The position numbers and the translations under genes are program-made. The notes beneath the pieces were generated by a model, which worked only from the letters and a program-made list of their open reading frames with translations, searched no databases and had not been told where the DNA came from. Source: Oscillospiraceae bacterium (GTDB lineage Bacteria > Bacillota > Clostridia > Oscillospirales > Acutalibacteraceae). From it: DNA of 64,000 nucleotides. Positions 45,423-54,810 of the stretch are shown here, one piece after another (the first letter of the stretch is position 1; every line of letters starts with the position of its first letter). Where the stretch lies: assembly GCA_022650485.1 (NCBI GenBank), contig JALCPP010000001.1, positions 310,001-374,000 on the forward strand. Direction: 5' to 3'.

Positions 45423-46342
45423 AACTGACAGAAATGGAATTTGAAAACTTTGGTAAATGCGTGCAAATCACAAACGGAGTGATTGACTGTATCATTTCAA
45501 TTGAAACAGGGCCGCGCATTTTGCGTTTTGGATTTACCGGAGAAAAAAATATTTTTTATATTGACAAGGAACGCAGATATAAACGCCCGGCAAGTCATGC
45601 TACAGCCGCTTCTGAAAAGCACACCATGTATTATGTATACGGCGGGCACCGTCTTCAGTTCTGCAAATCGCTGCAGATTGATTTCCCCGACAATGCCCCC
45701 GTTGTTTACAGCGTTCCGGGGGAAGGCGTTACCTTTACCCCACCGAAACTAAAAAAAGAAGAAATTCAGCTTTCCTATGAAATCATCATGGGAAAAGAAA
45801 CCTCCGATATTATGATTGTCCATACCGCTAAAAACTGCTCGAAAGAAACCATGCTTCTTGGGCTCTTCCCCGCCACCGTTCTGGAAGGCGGAGGGATCGC
45901 CGTCCTTCCACAAAACCAGCAAACACAGCCAGGCCTGCCAAACCGGACTTTCAACCTGTGGCCGGGCACGGACATTAATGACCGCAGACTGTTTTTAGGC
46001 AACCGCTATTTAACAGTACACCAGGAACCCGGCAATGAAAAACCGTTCCGGATCGGAACCAACAACGCCCCAGGCTGGATGGCCTATGCAGGGAATGGCT
46101 TTACCTTAATCAAACGATTTGTCGCAAATGCTCAGGCAGCATATCCGGATTCGGGCAGCTGCTGCGAAGTCAGCCTTTCAGCGGATTTTGCAGAACTTTC
46201 CACCTTAAGCCCCATGTATCAGGTAAAGCCGGGCGAAACAATGAAGCATGTTGAAAACCTGTTCCTGCAGCACAGCGATACCCTGCCCTCTTTTACGGGA
46301 GAAGATGAAATCAAAACCTGGGCAAATCAAATTTTGAACTAA
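45419..46342 (+). CDS. DUF4380-like protein with probable sugar-mutarotase fold
   Basis: A 307-residue soluble protein, nearly all beta. The N-terminal ITNGVIDCIISIETGPRILRF strand pair, the YYVYGGHRLQF segment and the central LPQNQQTQPGLPNRTFNLWP loop resemble DUF4380 and the galactose mutarotase-like beta-sandwich. No catalytic pair can be assigned with confidence. Its ATG overlaps the tmcAL stop (ATGA), so the two are translated together although no functional link is known. A terminator follows. Confidence 0.68.
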   Translation: MKLTEMEFENFGKCVQITNGVIDCIISIETGPRILRFGFTGEKNIFYIDKERRYKRPASHATAASEKHTMYYVYGGHRLQFCKSLQIDFPDNAPVVYSVPGEGVTFTPPKLKKEEIQLSYEIIMGKETSDIMIVHTAKNCSKETMLLGLFPATVLEGGGIAVLPQNQQTQPGLPNRTFNLWPGTDINDRRLFLGNRYLTVHQEPGNEKPFRIGTNNAPGWMAYAGNGFTLIKRFVANAQAAYPDSGSCCEVSLSADFAELSTLSPMYQVKPGETMKHVENLFLQHSDTLPSFTGEDEIKTWANQILN

Positions 46343-46370
46343 CGGGCAACTTACGTAACAACAGCATAGA

Positions 46371-46420
46371 AAAAAGGCTGTGAAGCAAGAATGCAATCCG
46401 CTTCACGGCCCCTTTTTTTT
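46371..46420. terminator. Bidirectional terminator between the DUF4380-like and DUF2207 genes
   Basis: GGCTGTGAAGC (46376-46386) pairs with GCTTCACGGCC (46400-46410), one G-U or mismatch apart, around a 13-base loop. T8 follows on the plus strand, and A6 before the stem gives T6 on the minus strand. It separates two convergent genes. Confidence 0.88.
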
Positions 46421-46429
46421 ACTTTTGCA

Positions 46430-48439
46430 TCAGCGGACACCGCCGCCTCCGCCGCCTCCAAAGCCGCCGCCACCGCCGGAGAATCCTCCCCCGCCGAGAC
46501 CGCCGCCGCCAAAACCGCCGAAGTGATCGGAGCCGGTCCCATTCATAGAAGGATTGGATAATCTTGTGGCGGCCGAGCCGATCTGATGAAAAGAACTGCC
46601 CAAAGCGGCACCAAAGTCAAAGGTACCGCGCGACGGTGCAAGACCACCCCAGTAAATTCTGGGGCCAAACATATAGTACAGGTAACTGCCCGCAAAGTTG
46701 CGGTCGCGAAAATCTTTTTCCGCAAGCTGCGGATATACCATCTTCAGCTGTTTGCAAACCTCGCCGGACACCCCCATCATCGTGGCATACACCAGATACT
46801 CTTCCCAAAGTTCAAGCTGAGGCACTCCGTATTCTTCCATCCTTGAAAATTCAACCATATATTTTTTCAGGCCATGCCAAACCCCATATTCGTATTCCCC
46901 AGTTTTGCTCAGCTTCATTTTTATCGATCCGCCGAACCACAGCAAGCCACCGGAAATCAGGCAGGAAAGTGGAAGATAAACCAGCAGAGTACCCATAAAA
47001 CCCGTCGCCAAAAACACCACGGCAGCAAGAAAAATCATTAAAATGCCCAAAGCTTTTGCAGTAGAAAACAAAACCGGTCTTGATTCATAATACCCGCGTT
47101 TGGCAATTTCCCGCTTTGACGCAGTCAGGAACGCTTCCAGCTTAGTACCAACATCCACACCGTGCTTCTTCGTGAATATTTGAAACTCCTTCATGGTAAA
47201 AGAAGTTCCCAATTCTGCACTAACCATAGAAATCAGCTCAAAAAAGACTTTTTCGCTTTCCGTCAGTTCCTGTTTCTCTTCCTTTTCAGTCAAAATGATC
47301 GTCAGACGATCACCTGTGCTTTCAAAGCGTATAAAGCCTTTTCTGGCAAGGTTCAGCAGCGTAGCACTGAACATTCTGCTCTTTTCTTTATCATGCAGTC
47401 CGGAATAAAAATAGTACAGGTTGGCAACTCCCCCAGGACTGTTTCCCGGCGGAATATCCCGCGTATACTCCGGAACAGTAACAGAATATCGTCGGTTCTT
47501 TTTACGAAGCCTGAAAAAGAAGAGCAGACATAAAACCAGCACCAAAATTGCGCTGATAACATCAAAAATTCCCAGCATCAATTCCAAATGCAGCTTTCGC
47601 GCATATTCATCGGCCCATTTCTGCTCTTCCTGCCGAATACCGGAAAGGACCGATTGAGGCGACACCTTTGGGGAAGAAAGAAACAACTGCGGCGGCATGC
47701 AAAGGCGTACCTCCGCAGAATAGCCCTGTGGAATTTCGGAAGCGGTAAAGCTGATCTGATCAGCCGAATCAACGGACAGGCTGCTTTGTATATCCGTTGT
47801 ATGCAGCCAGGCATACACGTCCTTCAACGCACCGCCGGACGGGAACCGTACTGTCCCGTTTAAAGATGCGACCGGAATACTAAAATGACTCGGCAGAAAA
47901 TAATGGTACAAAACAGCAGTATCCGCGTAAACGCTGACAATATTTTTTACCCGGTAAGTAAAAGTGAATGTGCGGACACCTTCTTCAAACGCCGGCATAA
48001 ACCAGCCGATTTCAGCCGTTTGACCGGATCGATACAAATAACACCGATCCTGCATCTCATCGCCGGATACACTTTCCGGATTTACATTTCCCGCAAATGA
48101 ATAGGAAACACCACGATCTTCGTCATAAACGGTCAGATCCGTAATATCATCCGCTTTGGCGGCATCCATCGAAAAGCTTTTATAGAGATTACGGTACGGT
48201 TTTCCTCGGTCCTTTAATTGAACCTTCCAAGTTTCCGCAACCGTCATATCCCCGTTTTCCATTAAAGTCGCAGATAGATTCATTTGGTCCACAATTTGCT
48301 TGGAATGCTGATTGTAGCCTTCCGCACAACCAGTCAGCGGAACAATACACAATATTATAACGGTGAAAACAATCAACCTGACAAATTTTAATTTTGAAAT
48401 TTGTCGGGAACGTTTTGACTTATTTAAAATTGGTCTCAA
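46430..48439 (-). CDS. DUF2207 family membrane protein with glycine-rich tail
   Basis: A 669-residue protein. The N-terminal hydrophobic segment ends in a lipobox-like PLTGC, then a DUF2207 extracytoplasmic domain (about 40-270), a membrane helix (LMLGIFDVISAILVLVLC), a cytoplasmic region, two more helices, and a final tail of about 30 residues made almost only of Gly, Phe and Ser. This layout is typical of DUF2207 proteins, which often pair with LemA. The function is unknown. The start is TTG 48439, overlapping the lemA stop, with AGGTG 5 bases upstream. Confidence 0.85.
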   Translation of the reverse strand: MRPILNKSKRSRQISKLKFVRLIVFTVIILCIVPLTGCAEGYNQHSKQIVDQMNLSATLMENGDMTVAETWKVQLKDRGKPYRNLYKSFSMDAAKADDITDLTVYDEDRGVSYSFAGNVNPESVSGDEMQDRCYLYRSGQTAEIGWFMPAFEEGVRTFTFTYRVKNIVSVYADTAVLYHYFLPSHFSIPVASLNGTVRFPSGGALKDVYAWLHTTDIQSSLSVDSADQISFTASEIPQGYSAEVRLCMPPQLFLSSPKVSPQSVLSGIRQEEQKWADEYARKLHLELMLGIFDVISAILVLVLCLLFFFRLRKKNRRYSVTVPEYTRDIPPGNSPGGVANLYYFYSGLHDKEKSRMFSATLLNLARKGFIRFESTGDRLTIILTEKEEKQELTESEKVFFELISMVSAELGTSFTMKEFQIFTKKHGVDVGTKLEAFLTASKREIAKRGYYESRPVLFSTAKALGILMIFLAAVVFLATGFMGTLLVYLPLSCLISGGLLWFGGSIKMKLSKTGEYEYGVWHGLKKYMVEFSRMEEYGVPQLELWEEYLVYATMMGVSGEVCKQLKMVYPQLAEKDFRDRNFAGSYLYYMFGPRIYWGGLAPSRGTFDFGAALGSSFHQIGSAATRLSNPSMNGTGSDHFGGFGGGGLGGGGFSGGGGGFGGGGGGGVR

Positions 48440-48993
48440 AATTTCACCTGCGGAACACGGCGGTCCGCTTCCTCAACCTCAAAATATTTTTTGCGTTCAA
48501 AATGAAACATCCCCGCGATGATGTTTGAAGGGAAATGCATAACGTACTCATTATACTTCATTGCAGTGTCGTTATAAAACTGGCGGGACATGGCAATCTT
48601 CCCTTCAATTTCGCTCAACTGGGCCTGCAAATCCAGAAAATTCTGGTTTGCCTTCAGGTCCGGATACCGTTCCGCTGTCGCGAACAAATTGAAGATCGCT
48701 TTCGAGAGTTGTGCATTGTTTTCCATCGCTTCTTCCGGAGTTTTGGAATTCATTGCCGCGCCGCGCCACTTAGTCACTTCAGACAGAGTCGATTTTTCAT
48801 GGGCGGCATATCCTTTCACCGTTTCCACTAAATTCGGAATCAAGTCGACTCTCTTTTTCAACTGCACATCGATCTGAGCCCATCCGTTTTCAACGCGAAC
48901 GGAAAACGAAACCAGTTTGTTATACGCGGAGATACACCAAACAATCAAGATCAGCAGTGCGCCAAAAACGATCGCCATTGGAATCCAGCCCAT
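48436..48993 (-). CDS. lemA: LemA family protein
   Basis: A 185-residue protein with one N-terminal membrane helix (about 4-24) and the helical LemA domain: YNKLVSFSVRVENGWAQIDVQLKKR-type start (given here in part), LIPNLVETVKGYA and a C-terminal FPSNIIAGMFHFERKKYFE. The N-terminus probably faces outward. AAAGGAG precedes the ATG. It is coupled to the DUF2207 gene by a 4-base overlap. The biochemical role is not established. Confidence 0.93.
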   Translation of the reverse strand: MGWIPMAIVFGALLILIVWCISAYNKLVSFSVRVENGWAQIDVQLKKRVDLIPNLVETVKGYAAHEKSTLSEVTKWRGAAMNSKTPEEAMENNAQLSKAIFNLFATAERYPDLKANQNFLDLQAQLSEIEGKIAMSRQFYNDTAMKYNEYVMHFPSNIIAGMFHFERKKYFEVEEADRRVPQVKF

Positions 48994-49078
48994 AAAAATT
49001 CTCCTTTTTCAGTGTCATCTTTTCCATTGTCCTTGCTAATATTCATCCGATCTGCCCCACGGCATAAAACGGAACAGC

Positions 49079-49723
49079 CTATTTTTCTACCGGCGGATTC
49101 GAAATGCGATAGCACAAAGTCATTAAGCTGTCGCTCAAATGAACATTTTCAACAATCGCATCCGGATACTCCATTGCAAGGTCAAAATGGCTGAAGTTCC
49201 AGAAATTACGAATTCCCATCCCATATAGCTTTTCCGTCAGCTCCGCCGCCGCCTCACGAGGGAGGCAGAAAACCGCCACCACAGGTTTTTCTTTTCGGCA
49301 GAATTCCTCCATTTCAGAAACATCCCGCACTATGAGGTTTGCCAGCTCTTTCCCGACCCGGCTGGGGGAATTATCGAAAACTCCAATCAGCTGAAAGCCT
49401 TCCTGCCGAAACGACATGTGGGTCCCGATTGCGCGGCCCAGATTCCCTGCCCCGAACAAAATCGTCCGATATCCATTGGACAAGCTGAGAATATTGGCAA
49501 TTTCGTCACAAAGCTGGCTGACAATATACCCGTATCCCTGCTGACCAAACCCACCGAAACAATTCAGGTCCTGACGAATCTGAGAAGCGGTAAGCCCAAG
49601 TTTTACAGAAAGCTCCGTTGAAGAAATCCGGGTAACTCCTTTATCTTTCAAATGATTCAGGAAACGATAGTAACGGGGCAGCCTCCTGATAACAGACATT
49701 GATACATTTCCACGCCTTGGCAT
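49079..49723 (-). CDS. rex: Redox-sensing transcriptional repressor Rex
   Basis: A 214-residue dimeric repressor that senses the NADH/NAD+ ratio and controls fermentation genes. An N-terminal winged helix (VIRRLPRYYRFLNHL, ISSTELSVKLGLTASQIRQDL) is followed by the Rossmann domain with LFGAGNLGRA, and the C-terminal swapped helix. ATG 49723 follows GGGAGG; the frame is open to 49753. It lies 42 bases downstream of icd, so it probably belongs to the acn-traX-icd operon. I found no convincing Rex operator in the window. Confidence 0.95.
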   Translation of the reverse strand: MPRRGNVSMSVIRRLPRYYRFLNHLKDKGVTRISSTELSVKLGLTASQIRQDLNCFGGFGQQGYGYIVSQLCDEIANILSLSNGYRTILFGAGNLGRAIGTHMSFRQEGFQLIGVFDNSPSRVGKELANLIVRDVSEMEEFCRKEKPVVAVFCLPREAAAELTEKLYGMGIRNFWNFSHFDLAMEYPDAIVENVHLSDSLMTLCYRISNPPVEK

Positions 49724-49765
49724 GGCGCATTCCTCCCATTCATTCTCATGCAAAGCATGAAATCA

Positions 49766-50974
49766 TCAAATCTCATTCATTCGCGAACGCACCGCGGTGA
49801 GAAAAGTTTCTGTATCGACCAAATTTGTTTCCGTCAAAGTCGTGATTCTTGTCAGATCGCCGGTCATGGTACCGCTTTCAACCGTCTGAATAGTCGCATA
49901 TTCCAATTTTTCCGCAAATTGTGAAAGTTCCGGCGTATGATCGAGTTCGCCCCGCTTTTTTAAGGCACCGGTCCAGGCAAACAAAGTGGCAATTGGATTT
50001 GTCGAAGTTTTTTCACCCTTTAAATACCGGTAATAGTGGCGCTGCACCGTTCCGTGCGCCGCTTCATACTCATAAACGCCTTTGGGTGAAACCAGCACGC
50101 TGGTCATCATGGCCAAGCTGCCAAATGCAGTGGCTATCAGGTCACTCATAACATCGCCGTCATAATTTTTGCAGGCCCAGATAAAACCGCCTTCTGAACG
50201 AATGACACGCGCAACCGCATCGTCAATCAGCGTATAGAAAAACGTGATGCCCGCCTGCTTGAATTTCTCTTCATATTCCTTATGAAAAATCTCGTTAAAA
50301 ATATCTTTGAATCTGTGGTCGTAAATTTTGGAAATGGTATCCTTAGCAGAAAACCAGATATCCTCCTTTACATCCAGCGCATACTGGAAGCAGGATCGGG
50401 CAAAGTTGGCAATGCTGGGGTCTAAGTTATGAACGCCCTGCACAATTCCTGCGGATGAAAAGTCGTGAATTGTCGTGCGCTTTTCATTTCCCGCGGCATC
50501 CGTCACAACCAGTTCCGCCTTTGATCCGGCCGGAGCCGGCATCTCGACATTTTTGTAAATGTCGCCGTAGGCATGACGCGCGACGGTAATCGGTTTTTTC
50601 CATGTGGGTACCAGCGGCGTGATCCCTTTCACCAAAATCGGCTTTCGAAACACCGTACCGTCCAAAACAGCGCGAATCGTACCGTTCGGCGACTTCCACA
50701 TTTGTTTCAGATTGTACTCTTTCACACGGTCGGCGTTCGGCGTGATGGTAGCACACTTTACGCCGACGCCGTATTTTTCAATTGCATGAGCCGCTTCCGC
50801 CGTGACTTTATCATCCGTTGCATCACGGTGCTTCAGGCCCAGATCATAGTACTCGGTTTTCAAATCAATGTAAGGAGTCAGCAGAATATCCTTAATCTGC
50901 TGCCAGATTACGCGTGTCATCTCGTCCCCATCCATCTCGACAAGCGGGGTACGCATTTTTATTTTTTCAGTCAT
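49766..50974 (-). CDS. icd: NADP-dependent isocitrate dehydrogenase (eukaryote-like type)
   Basis: Oxidises isocitrate to 2-oxoglutarate and CO2 with NADP. The 402-residue protein belongs to the homodimeric type II group: [36 protein letters not shown], the substrate arginine in [24 protein letters not shown], and the NADP-specific [20 protein letters not shown] 50974 follows GGGGGAG; the frame is open to 51115 inside traX. With aconitase it gives a citrate-to-2-oxoglutarate branch for glutamate synthesis. Confidence 0.95.
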   Translation of the reverse strand: MTEKIKMRTPLVEMDGDEMTRVIWQQIKDILLTPYIDLKTEYYDLGLKHRDATDDKVTAEAAHAIEKYGVGVKCATITPNADRVKEYNLKQMWKSPNGTIRAVLDGTVFRKPILVKGITPLVPTWKKPITVARHAYGDIYKNVEMPAPAGSKAELVVTDAAGNEKRTTIHDFSSAGIVQGVHNLDPSIANFARSCFQYALDVKEDIWFSAKDTISKIYDHRFKDIFNEIFHKEYEEKFKQAGITFFYTLIDDAVARVIRSEGGFIWACKNYDGDVMSDLIATAFGSLAMMTSVLVSPKGVYEYEAAHGTVQRHYYRYLKGEKTSTNPIATLFAWTGALKKRGELDHTPELSQFAEKLEYATIQTVESGTMTGDLTRITTLTETNLVDTETFLTAVRSRMNEI

Positions 50975-50988
50975 GGAAGTATCTCCCC

Positions 50989-51699
50989 CTATTTCAGATA
51001 ATAAACTAACAGCCCCAGCACCAATAAATGTGCGGGATAAAACAAATAGAAAGTCCATCGGGAATACCGGCCTCCGCCGCGCTGTCCATTGTAAAGCGAA
51101 AGAATCGGCAGGCACAAAAACACCCCTGCCTGAAACAGCTGACTGCCGATAGAATATCCCTCAAAGAACATAGTTAGCGCACCGCCCACCACCATAGCGG
51201 CCGCGACTATGGAAAATGCCCGCGCCTGTCGGCGGAAATTGCCGCGGTTCTGCCAGAAAGCAAGTGCAAACAAAATATCGAAACACATCCAGTCACCCGG
51301 AAGTGAAAGAACACACAGCCCCAGAATCGTCATGACACGAAGCAGTTGATTTTCAATTTTGTCGTAAGCACAAATCGCCAGAAGGCTTAAAAGAAGCGTA
51401 TAAATCACGCTGAACGGAAATAAGCGCAACGGCTCCCCTGCTTCAAAAAAGACAAATGGGACGTGGGAAATCAACGCGAAAATGCCGAGCCGCAGGGCAT
51501 ATTTTTGAAAATTATGAGTATGGGCATACCCTTCAGCCAGAAAGAAGCACATGGTCGGCGCGGTAATTCTGCCGACAATATGCATCATCTGCCCCAAAAC
51601 CGAATAGGTCGGCACAAATCCCCAAGCGATATGGTCGATCAGCATTGCAGCAATGGCGATCCACTTAATGGAGTTTGCTGATAACTTCCGTGCCGACAT
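50989..51699 (-). CDS. TraX family membrane protein
   Basis: A 236-residue polytopic protein with about seven hydrophobic helices. The N-terminal [16 protein letters not shown] and the [18 protein letters not shown] segment match the TraX family, named after the F-pilin N-acetyltransferase; in chromosomes the family is thought to acetylate other substrates. It lies inside the acn-icd operon: 8 bases after acn and 14 before icd. ATG 51699 gives 11-base spacing to AAGGTG; TTG 51705 is the alternative. Confidence 0.85.
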   Translation of the reverse strand: MSARKLSANSIKWIAIAAMLIDHIAWGFVPTYSVLGQMMHIVGRITAPTMCFFLAEGYAHTHNFQKYALRLGIFALISHVPFVFFEAGEPLRLFPFSVIYTLLLSLLAICAYDKIENQLLRVMTILGLCVLSLPGDWMCFDILFALAFWQNRGNFRRQARAFSIVAAAMVVGGALTMFFEGYSIGSQLFQAGVFLCLPILSLYNGQRGGGRYSRWTFYLFYPAHLLVLGLLVYYLK

Positions 51700-51707
51700 G
51701 CTCAAAA

Positions 51708-53648
51708 TTACACCTTCCCGTTCTGTTCCCGCGTGTCGTTGAGCAGACCGCCGGCCAGAATAATTCTGCGCTGTCGCTCACTGAGCACAGCCGCCGCCTG
51801 GAAAGAGGTTCCTTTTGTCCGGTTCATTACCGTAACGGTTTTCCCCTGCTCAACTGCCTGACGCACCTCTTTCAGCTCCAGTTCATCCATCTGGTCAATT
51901 CCATCGTAATCCGCCTCATTTTCAAAAACCAGCGGAAGAATTCCTGCGTTGACCAGATTTGCGCAGTGAATCCGGGCAAAACTTTTTACAATAACAGCCT
52001 TTATTCCGAGATAAAGTGGAACCAAAGCGGCGTGTTCGCGCGACGAACCCTGCCCGTAATTGGAACCGCCGACAATGATGCCGCTGCCATTTTCTTTGCA
52101 GCGCTGTGCAAATGACTTGTCACAAACAGCAAAACAGAACTGCGACAGATAGGGAATATTGGACCGGTAAGGAAGAATTTTCGAACCGGCCGGCATAATA
52201 TGATCCGTCGTAATATTGTCACCGACTTTCAGCAGAGCTTTGGCAGAAACAGATTCCGAAAGCGGTCCCGCAACCGGCAGTCCCTTGATATTGGGGCCGC
52301 GGAGCACGGCAAGGTCCTTCGCTTCTTCTGCGGAAGCCGGCGGAATAATCATATTGTCGTTAATTTCAAAGTGATCCGGAAGATCGATTGGAGGTTCTTT
52401 GCCCAGCGACCGGGGGTCTGTCAGCACCCCCGCCAGTGCGGAGGCCGCCGCTGTCTCCGGCCCAACCAGATAAATCTTCGCATCGGCCGTGCCGGAACGC
52501 CCCAAGAAATTCCGGTTAAACGTGCGCAGGGAAATACCGGCCGAATTTGGGGACTGTCCCATTCCGATGCAGGGCCCGCAGGCACATTCCAGAATTCTGG
52601 CTCCCGCATCAATCATTTTGGCAAGAGCGCCGTTTTCAGCAAGCATGCTGTAAATCTGCCGCGAACCCGGAGCAATTGCAAGACTGACACTGGGGCAGAT
52701 CGTCTTCCCTTCTAAAATAGATGCCACACGCATCATGTCGCGCAGCGAGGAATTCGTGCAGGAACCGATACAAACCTGATCAACTTTCATCGGACCGATC
52801 TCTCGAACCGGCTTCACCGCATCCGGACTGTGCGGACACGCCGCCAGCGGTTCGATGGCGGAAAGGTCAATTTCAATTGTTTCATCGTAAACCGCATCCG
52901 TGTCCGGGGCAAGTTCCGCCCAATCCTGTTCTCTGCCCTGCGCCTTTAAAAACTCTCTGGTAACTTCATCGGACGGAAAGATGGAAGTCGTTGCACCGAG
53001 TTCAGCACCCATATTTGTGATTGTGGCGCGCTCCGGAACCGTTAATGTTTTTACACCGGCGCCGGTGTACTCAAGGACCTTTCCCACTCCGCCTTTGACG
53101 GAAAGGCGCCGAAGGACTTCAAGAATCACATCTTTTGCGCTGACCCACGGGGAAAGGGCCCCCGTCAGAATCACGCGCAGAATTTTCGGCATGGTAATAT
53201 AGTACGGTCCACCGCCCATCGCAACGGCGACATCCAGTCCTCCTGCCCCGATCGCAAGCATTCCGATCCCACCGCCCGTCGGCGTGTGACTGTCGGAACC
53301 GATCAGTGTTTTCCCCGGAATGCCGAAGCGCTCCAAATGAACCTGATGGCAAATTCCATTTCCCGGTCTGGAATAATAGACCCCGTATTTTTTAGCAACC
53401 GACTGAATAAAGCGGTGATCGTCCGCATTTTCAAATCCGGTCTGCAGTGTATTATGGTCAACATAAGCAACGGAGCGCTCCGTGCGCACACGGGGAACAC
53501 CCATTGCTTCAAATTCAATGTAAGCCATGGTACCCGTAGCGTCCTGCGTTAAAGTCTGGTCAATTTTAAGACCGATTTCTCCGCCGGCTTTCATTTCTCC
53601 GCTGACAAGATGTCTTGTAATTATTTTCTGGGATAGTGTTAAACCCAT
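51708..53648 (-). CDS. acn: Aconitate hydratase
   Basis: Isomerises citrate to isocitrate using a [4Fe-4S] cluster. The 646-residue protein resembles the monomeric bacterial/mitochondrial-like group (Aquifex type). Cluster ligands are C297 in CIGSCTNSS and C357 and C360 in ACGPCIGMGQSP. GSDSHTPTGGG and the C-terminal swivel domain with GGSNYGQGSSREHAAL are also present. It is the promoter-proximal gene of acn-traX-icd-rex. No citrate synthase is visible in the window. Confidence 0.94.
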   Translation of the reverse strand: MGLTLSQKIITRHLVSGEMKAGGEIGLKIDQTLTQDATGTMAYIEFEAMGVPRVRTERSVAYVDHNTLQTGFENADDHRFIQSVAKKYGVYYSRPGNGICHQVHLERFGIPGKTLIGSDSHTPTGGGIGMLAIGAGGLDVAVAMGGGPYYITMPKILRVILTGALSPWVSAKDVILEVLRRLSVKGGVGKVLEYTGAGVKTLTVPERATITNMGAELGATTSIFPSDEVTREFLKAQGREQDWAELAPDTDAVYDETIEIDLSAIEPLAACPHSPDAVKPVREIGPMKVDQVCIGSCTNSSLRDMMRVASILEGKTICPSVSLAIAPGSRQIYSMLAENGALAKMIDAGARILECACGPCIGMGQSPNSAGISLRTFNRNFLGRSGTADAKIYLVGPETAAASALAGVLTDPRSLGKEPPIDLPDHFEINDNMIIPPASAEEAKDLAVLRGPNIKGLPVAGPLSESVSAKALLKVGDNITTDHIMPAGSKILPYRSNIPYLSQFCFAVCDKSFAQRCKENGSGIIVGGSNYGQGSSREHAALVPLYLGIKAVIVKSFARIHCANLVNAGILPLVFENEADYDGIDQMDELELKEVRQAVEQGKTVTVMNRTKGTSFQAAAVLSERQRRIILAGGLLNDTREQNGKV

Positions 53649-53719
53649 ATCGGAATCCTCTCCTCATTTCGAATCTCGAATCGTCCGCATGGAAAACCTG
53701 CAAACATATAGACAAAATT

Positions 53720-53748
53720 ATTATGTATTAAAAATTGATGATTGTCAA
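53720..53748 (-). promoter_or_regulatory. Sigma-A promoter of acn-traX-icd-rex
   Basis: On the minus strand TTGACA (53743-53748) and CATAAT (53720-53725) are separated by 17 bases, about 65 bases before the acn ATG. Between promoter and gene lies ACGATTCGAGATTCGAAA, where an imperfect TCGA-centred repeat could be a regulator site. Confidence 0.82.
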
Positions 53749-53786
53749 TGAATTAACGTTCTATTGGGAATTATTTTTTGAATTTG

Positions 53787-53815
53787 TTGATGAAAATGGC
53801 AACAAATGCTATAAT
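53787..53815 (+). promoter_or_regulatory. Promoter of the tepA-ftsK-MBL transcript
   Basis: TTGATG (53787-53792) and TATAAT (53810-53815) are separated by 17 bases, about 84 bases before the tepA-like ATG. An 8-bp inverted repeat (ATTTGTTG, 10 bases, CAACAAAT; 53782-53807) covers the -35 and spacer, placing a candidate operator over the polymerase site. Confidence 0.78.
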
Positions 53816-53898
53816 ATCAATGAATTATCGGGTACGTTCTTCCTGCATGTATGTTCCACGTTTCCGCAGGCAAACTATGCTTTGTGGGAGGTACTGCT

Positions 53899-54633
53899 AT
53901 GAGTGAAGAAGAACGCAGGAATGAAAGGACAGACCCGCCCATGGACCGCATTGTGGATTCGGGTTCTGTCATTACCGGGGACGGAAAGCACTTAATCCAA
54001 TGTATGACCATCATCGGCCAAATTGAAGGGCACAATATTCTGCCCTCGCAAAACAAAACGACAAAATATGAACATGTAATCCCCCAGCTGGTTTCAATTG
54101 AGGAAAACAGGGAAATTGACGGTCTGCTGATTCTCATCAACACCGTCGGCGGCGATGTGGAAGCCGGTTTGGCCATTGCAGAACTGATCGCAGGTATGAA
54201 AAAGCCGACCGTTTCCATTGTGCTGGGCGGCGGGCATTCGATTGGGGTCCCTCTTGCTGTTGCCGCAAAGCACTCCTTTATTGTGCCAAGTGCAACGATG
54301 ACACTGCACCCCGTTCGCATGAGCGGCCTGACGCTCGGCGTTCCACAAACACTGGATTATTTTGAGCGGATGCAGAAAAGAATTACAAAATTCGTCACCG
54401 GGCATTCTAAAATTTCAGCGGAACGCCTGATGGAACTTTCGATGAACACACAGGAACTGGTTCTGGACATCGGCTCTGTTCTGGAAGGAATGGATGCGGT
54501 GCGGGAAGGATTGATTGATTCTCTTGGCAGTCTGTCAGATGCGATCGAATGTCTCTACGGAATCATAGATGAGAAACGAAAAAGAAGCAAAAAGAAATCC
54601 CCGGTGGAAACGAAGGCGGCCAAAACAAAATAA
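53899..54633 (+). CDS. tepA: ClpP-like serine protease TepA family
   Basis: A 244-residue ClpP-fold protein of the TepA/YmfB group, annotated as a translocation-enhancing peptidase in Bacillus. The substrate loop is NTVGGDVEAG, S114 lies in GGGHSIG and H137 in TLHPVR, so the catalytic dyad of ClpP appears preserved. The C-terminus is a basic Lys-rich tail. ATG 53899 follows GGGAGG. tepA next to spoIIIE is the Bacillus order too; the small ylzJ gene found between them there is not seen here. Confidence 0.85.
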   Translation: MSEEERRNERTDPPMDRIVDSGSVITGDGKHLIQCMTIIGQIEGHNILPSQNKTTKYEHVIPQLVSIEENREIDGLLILINTVGGDVEAGLAIAELIAGMKKPTVSIVLGGGHSIGVPLAVAAKHSFIVPSATMTLHPVRMSGLTLGVPQTLDYFERMQKRITKFVTGHSKISAERLMELSMNTQELVLDIGSVLEGMDAVREGLIDSLGSLSDAIECLYGIIDEKRKRSKKKSPVETKAAKTK

Positions 54634-54641
54634 CTTCATTC

Positions 54642-54659
54642 GGACGGCCCGCGCCGTCC
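54642..54659 (+). terminator. Weak hairpin after the tepA-like gene
   Basis: GGACGG pairs with CCGTCC around a 6-base loop, 8 bases after the stop codon, followed by TTACATAT without a real T run. It may act as a weak terminator or an mRNA end-protecting stem. The remaining 150 bases before ftsK hold no gene I can support. Confidence 0.35.
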
Positions 54660-54810
54660 TTACATATAAAACGGAAAAACAACGATGAGGTTCTAAACCA
54701 TTTTATCTGCATTTTCTCCTGCTTCAACGGCAGCCTAACGGGAAAAGCCGTAATAGTCTGACATGGAAAGCGGGATGAACGTTGAACTTTAACGGATAGA
54801 GGTGTGCCGT

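Noticed and set aside
53782-53807. Rex operator in the tepA promoter
   Set aside because: Rex sites are about 18 bases with close half-sites (TTGTTAA-N4-TTAACAA); this dyad has arms ten bases apart. I therefore list it only as an operator of unknown factor.
54634-54810. A small ylzJ-like gene between tepA and ftsK, as in Bacillus
   Set aside because: No open frame with a usable start and ribosome site fits the 177-base gap.
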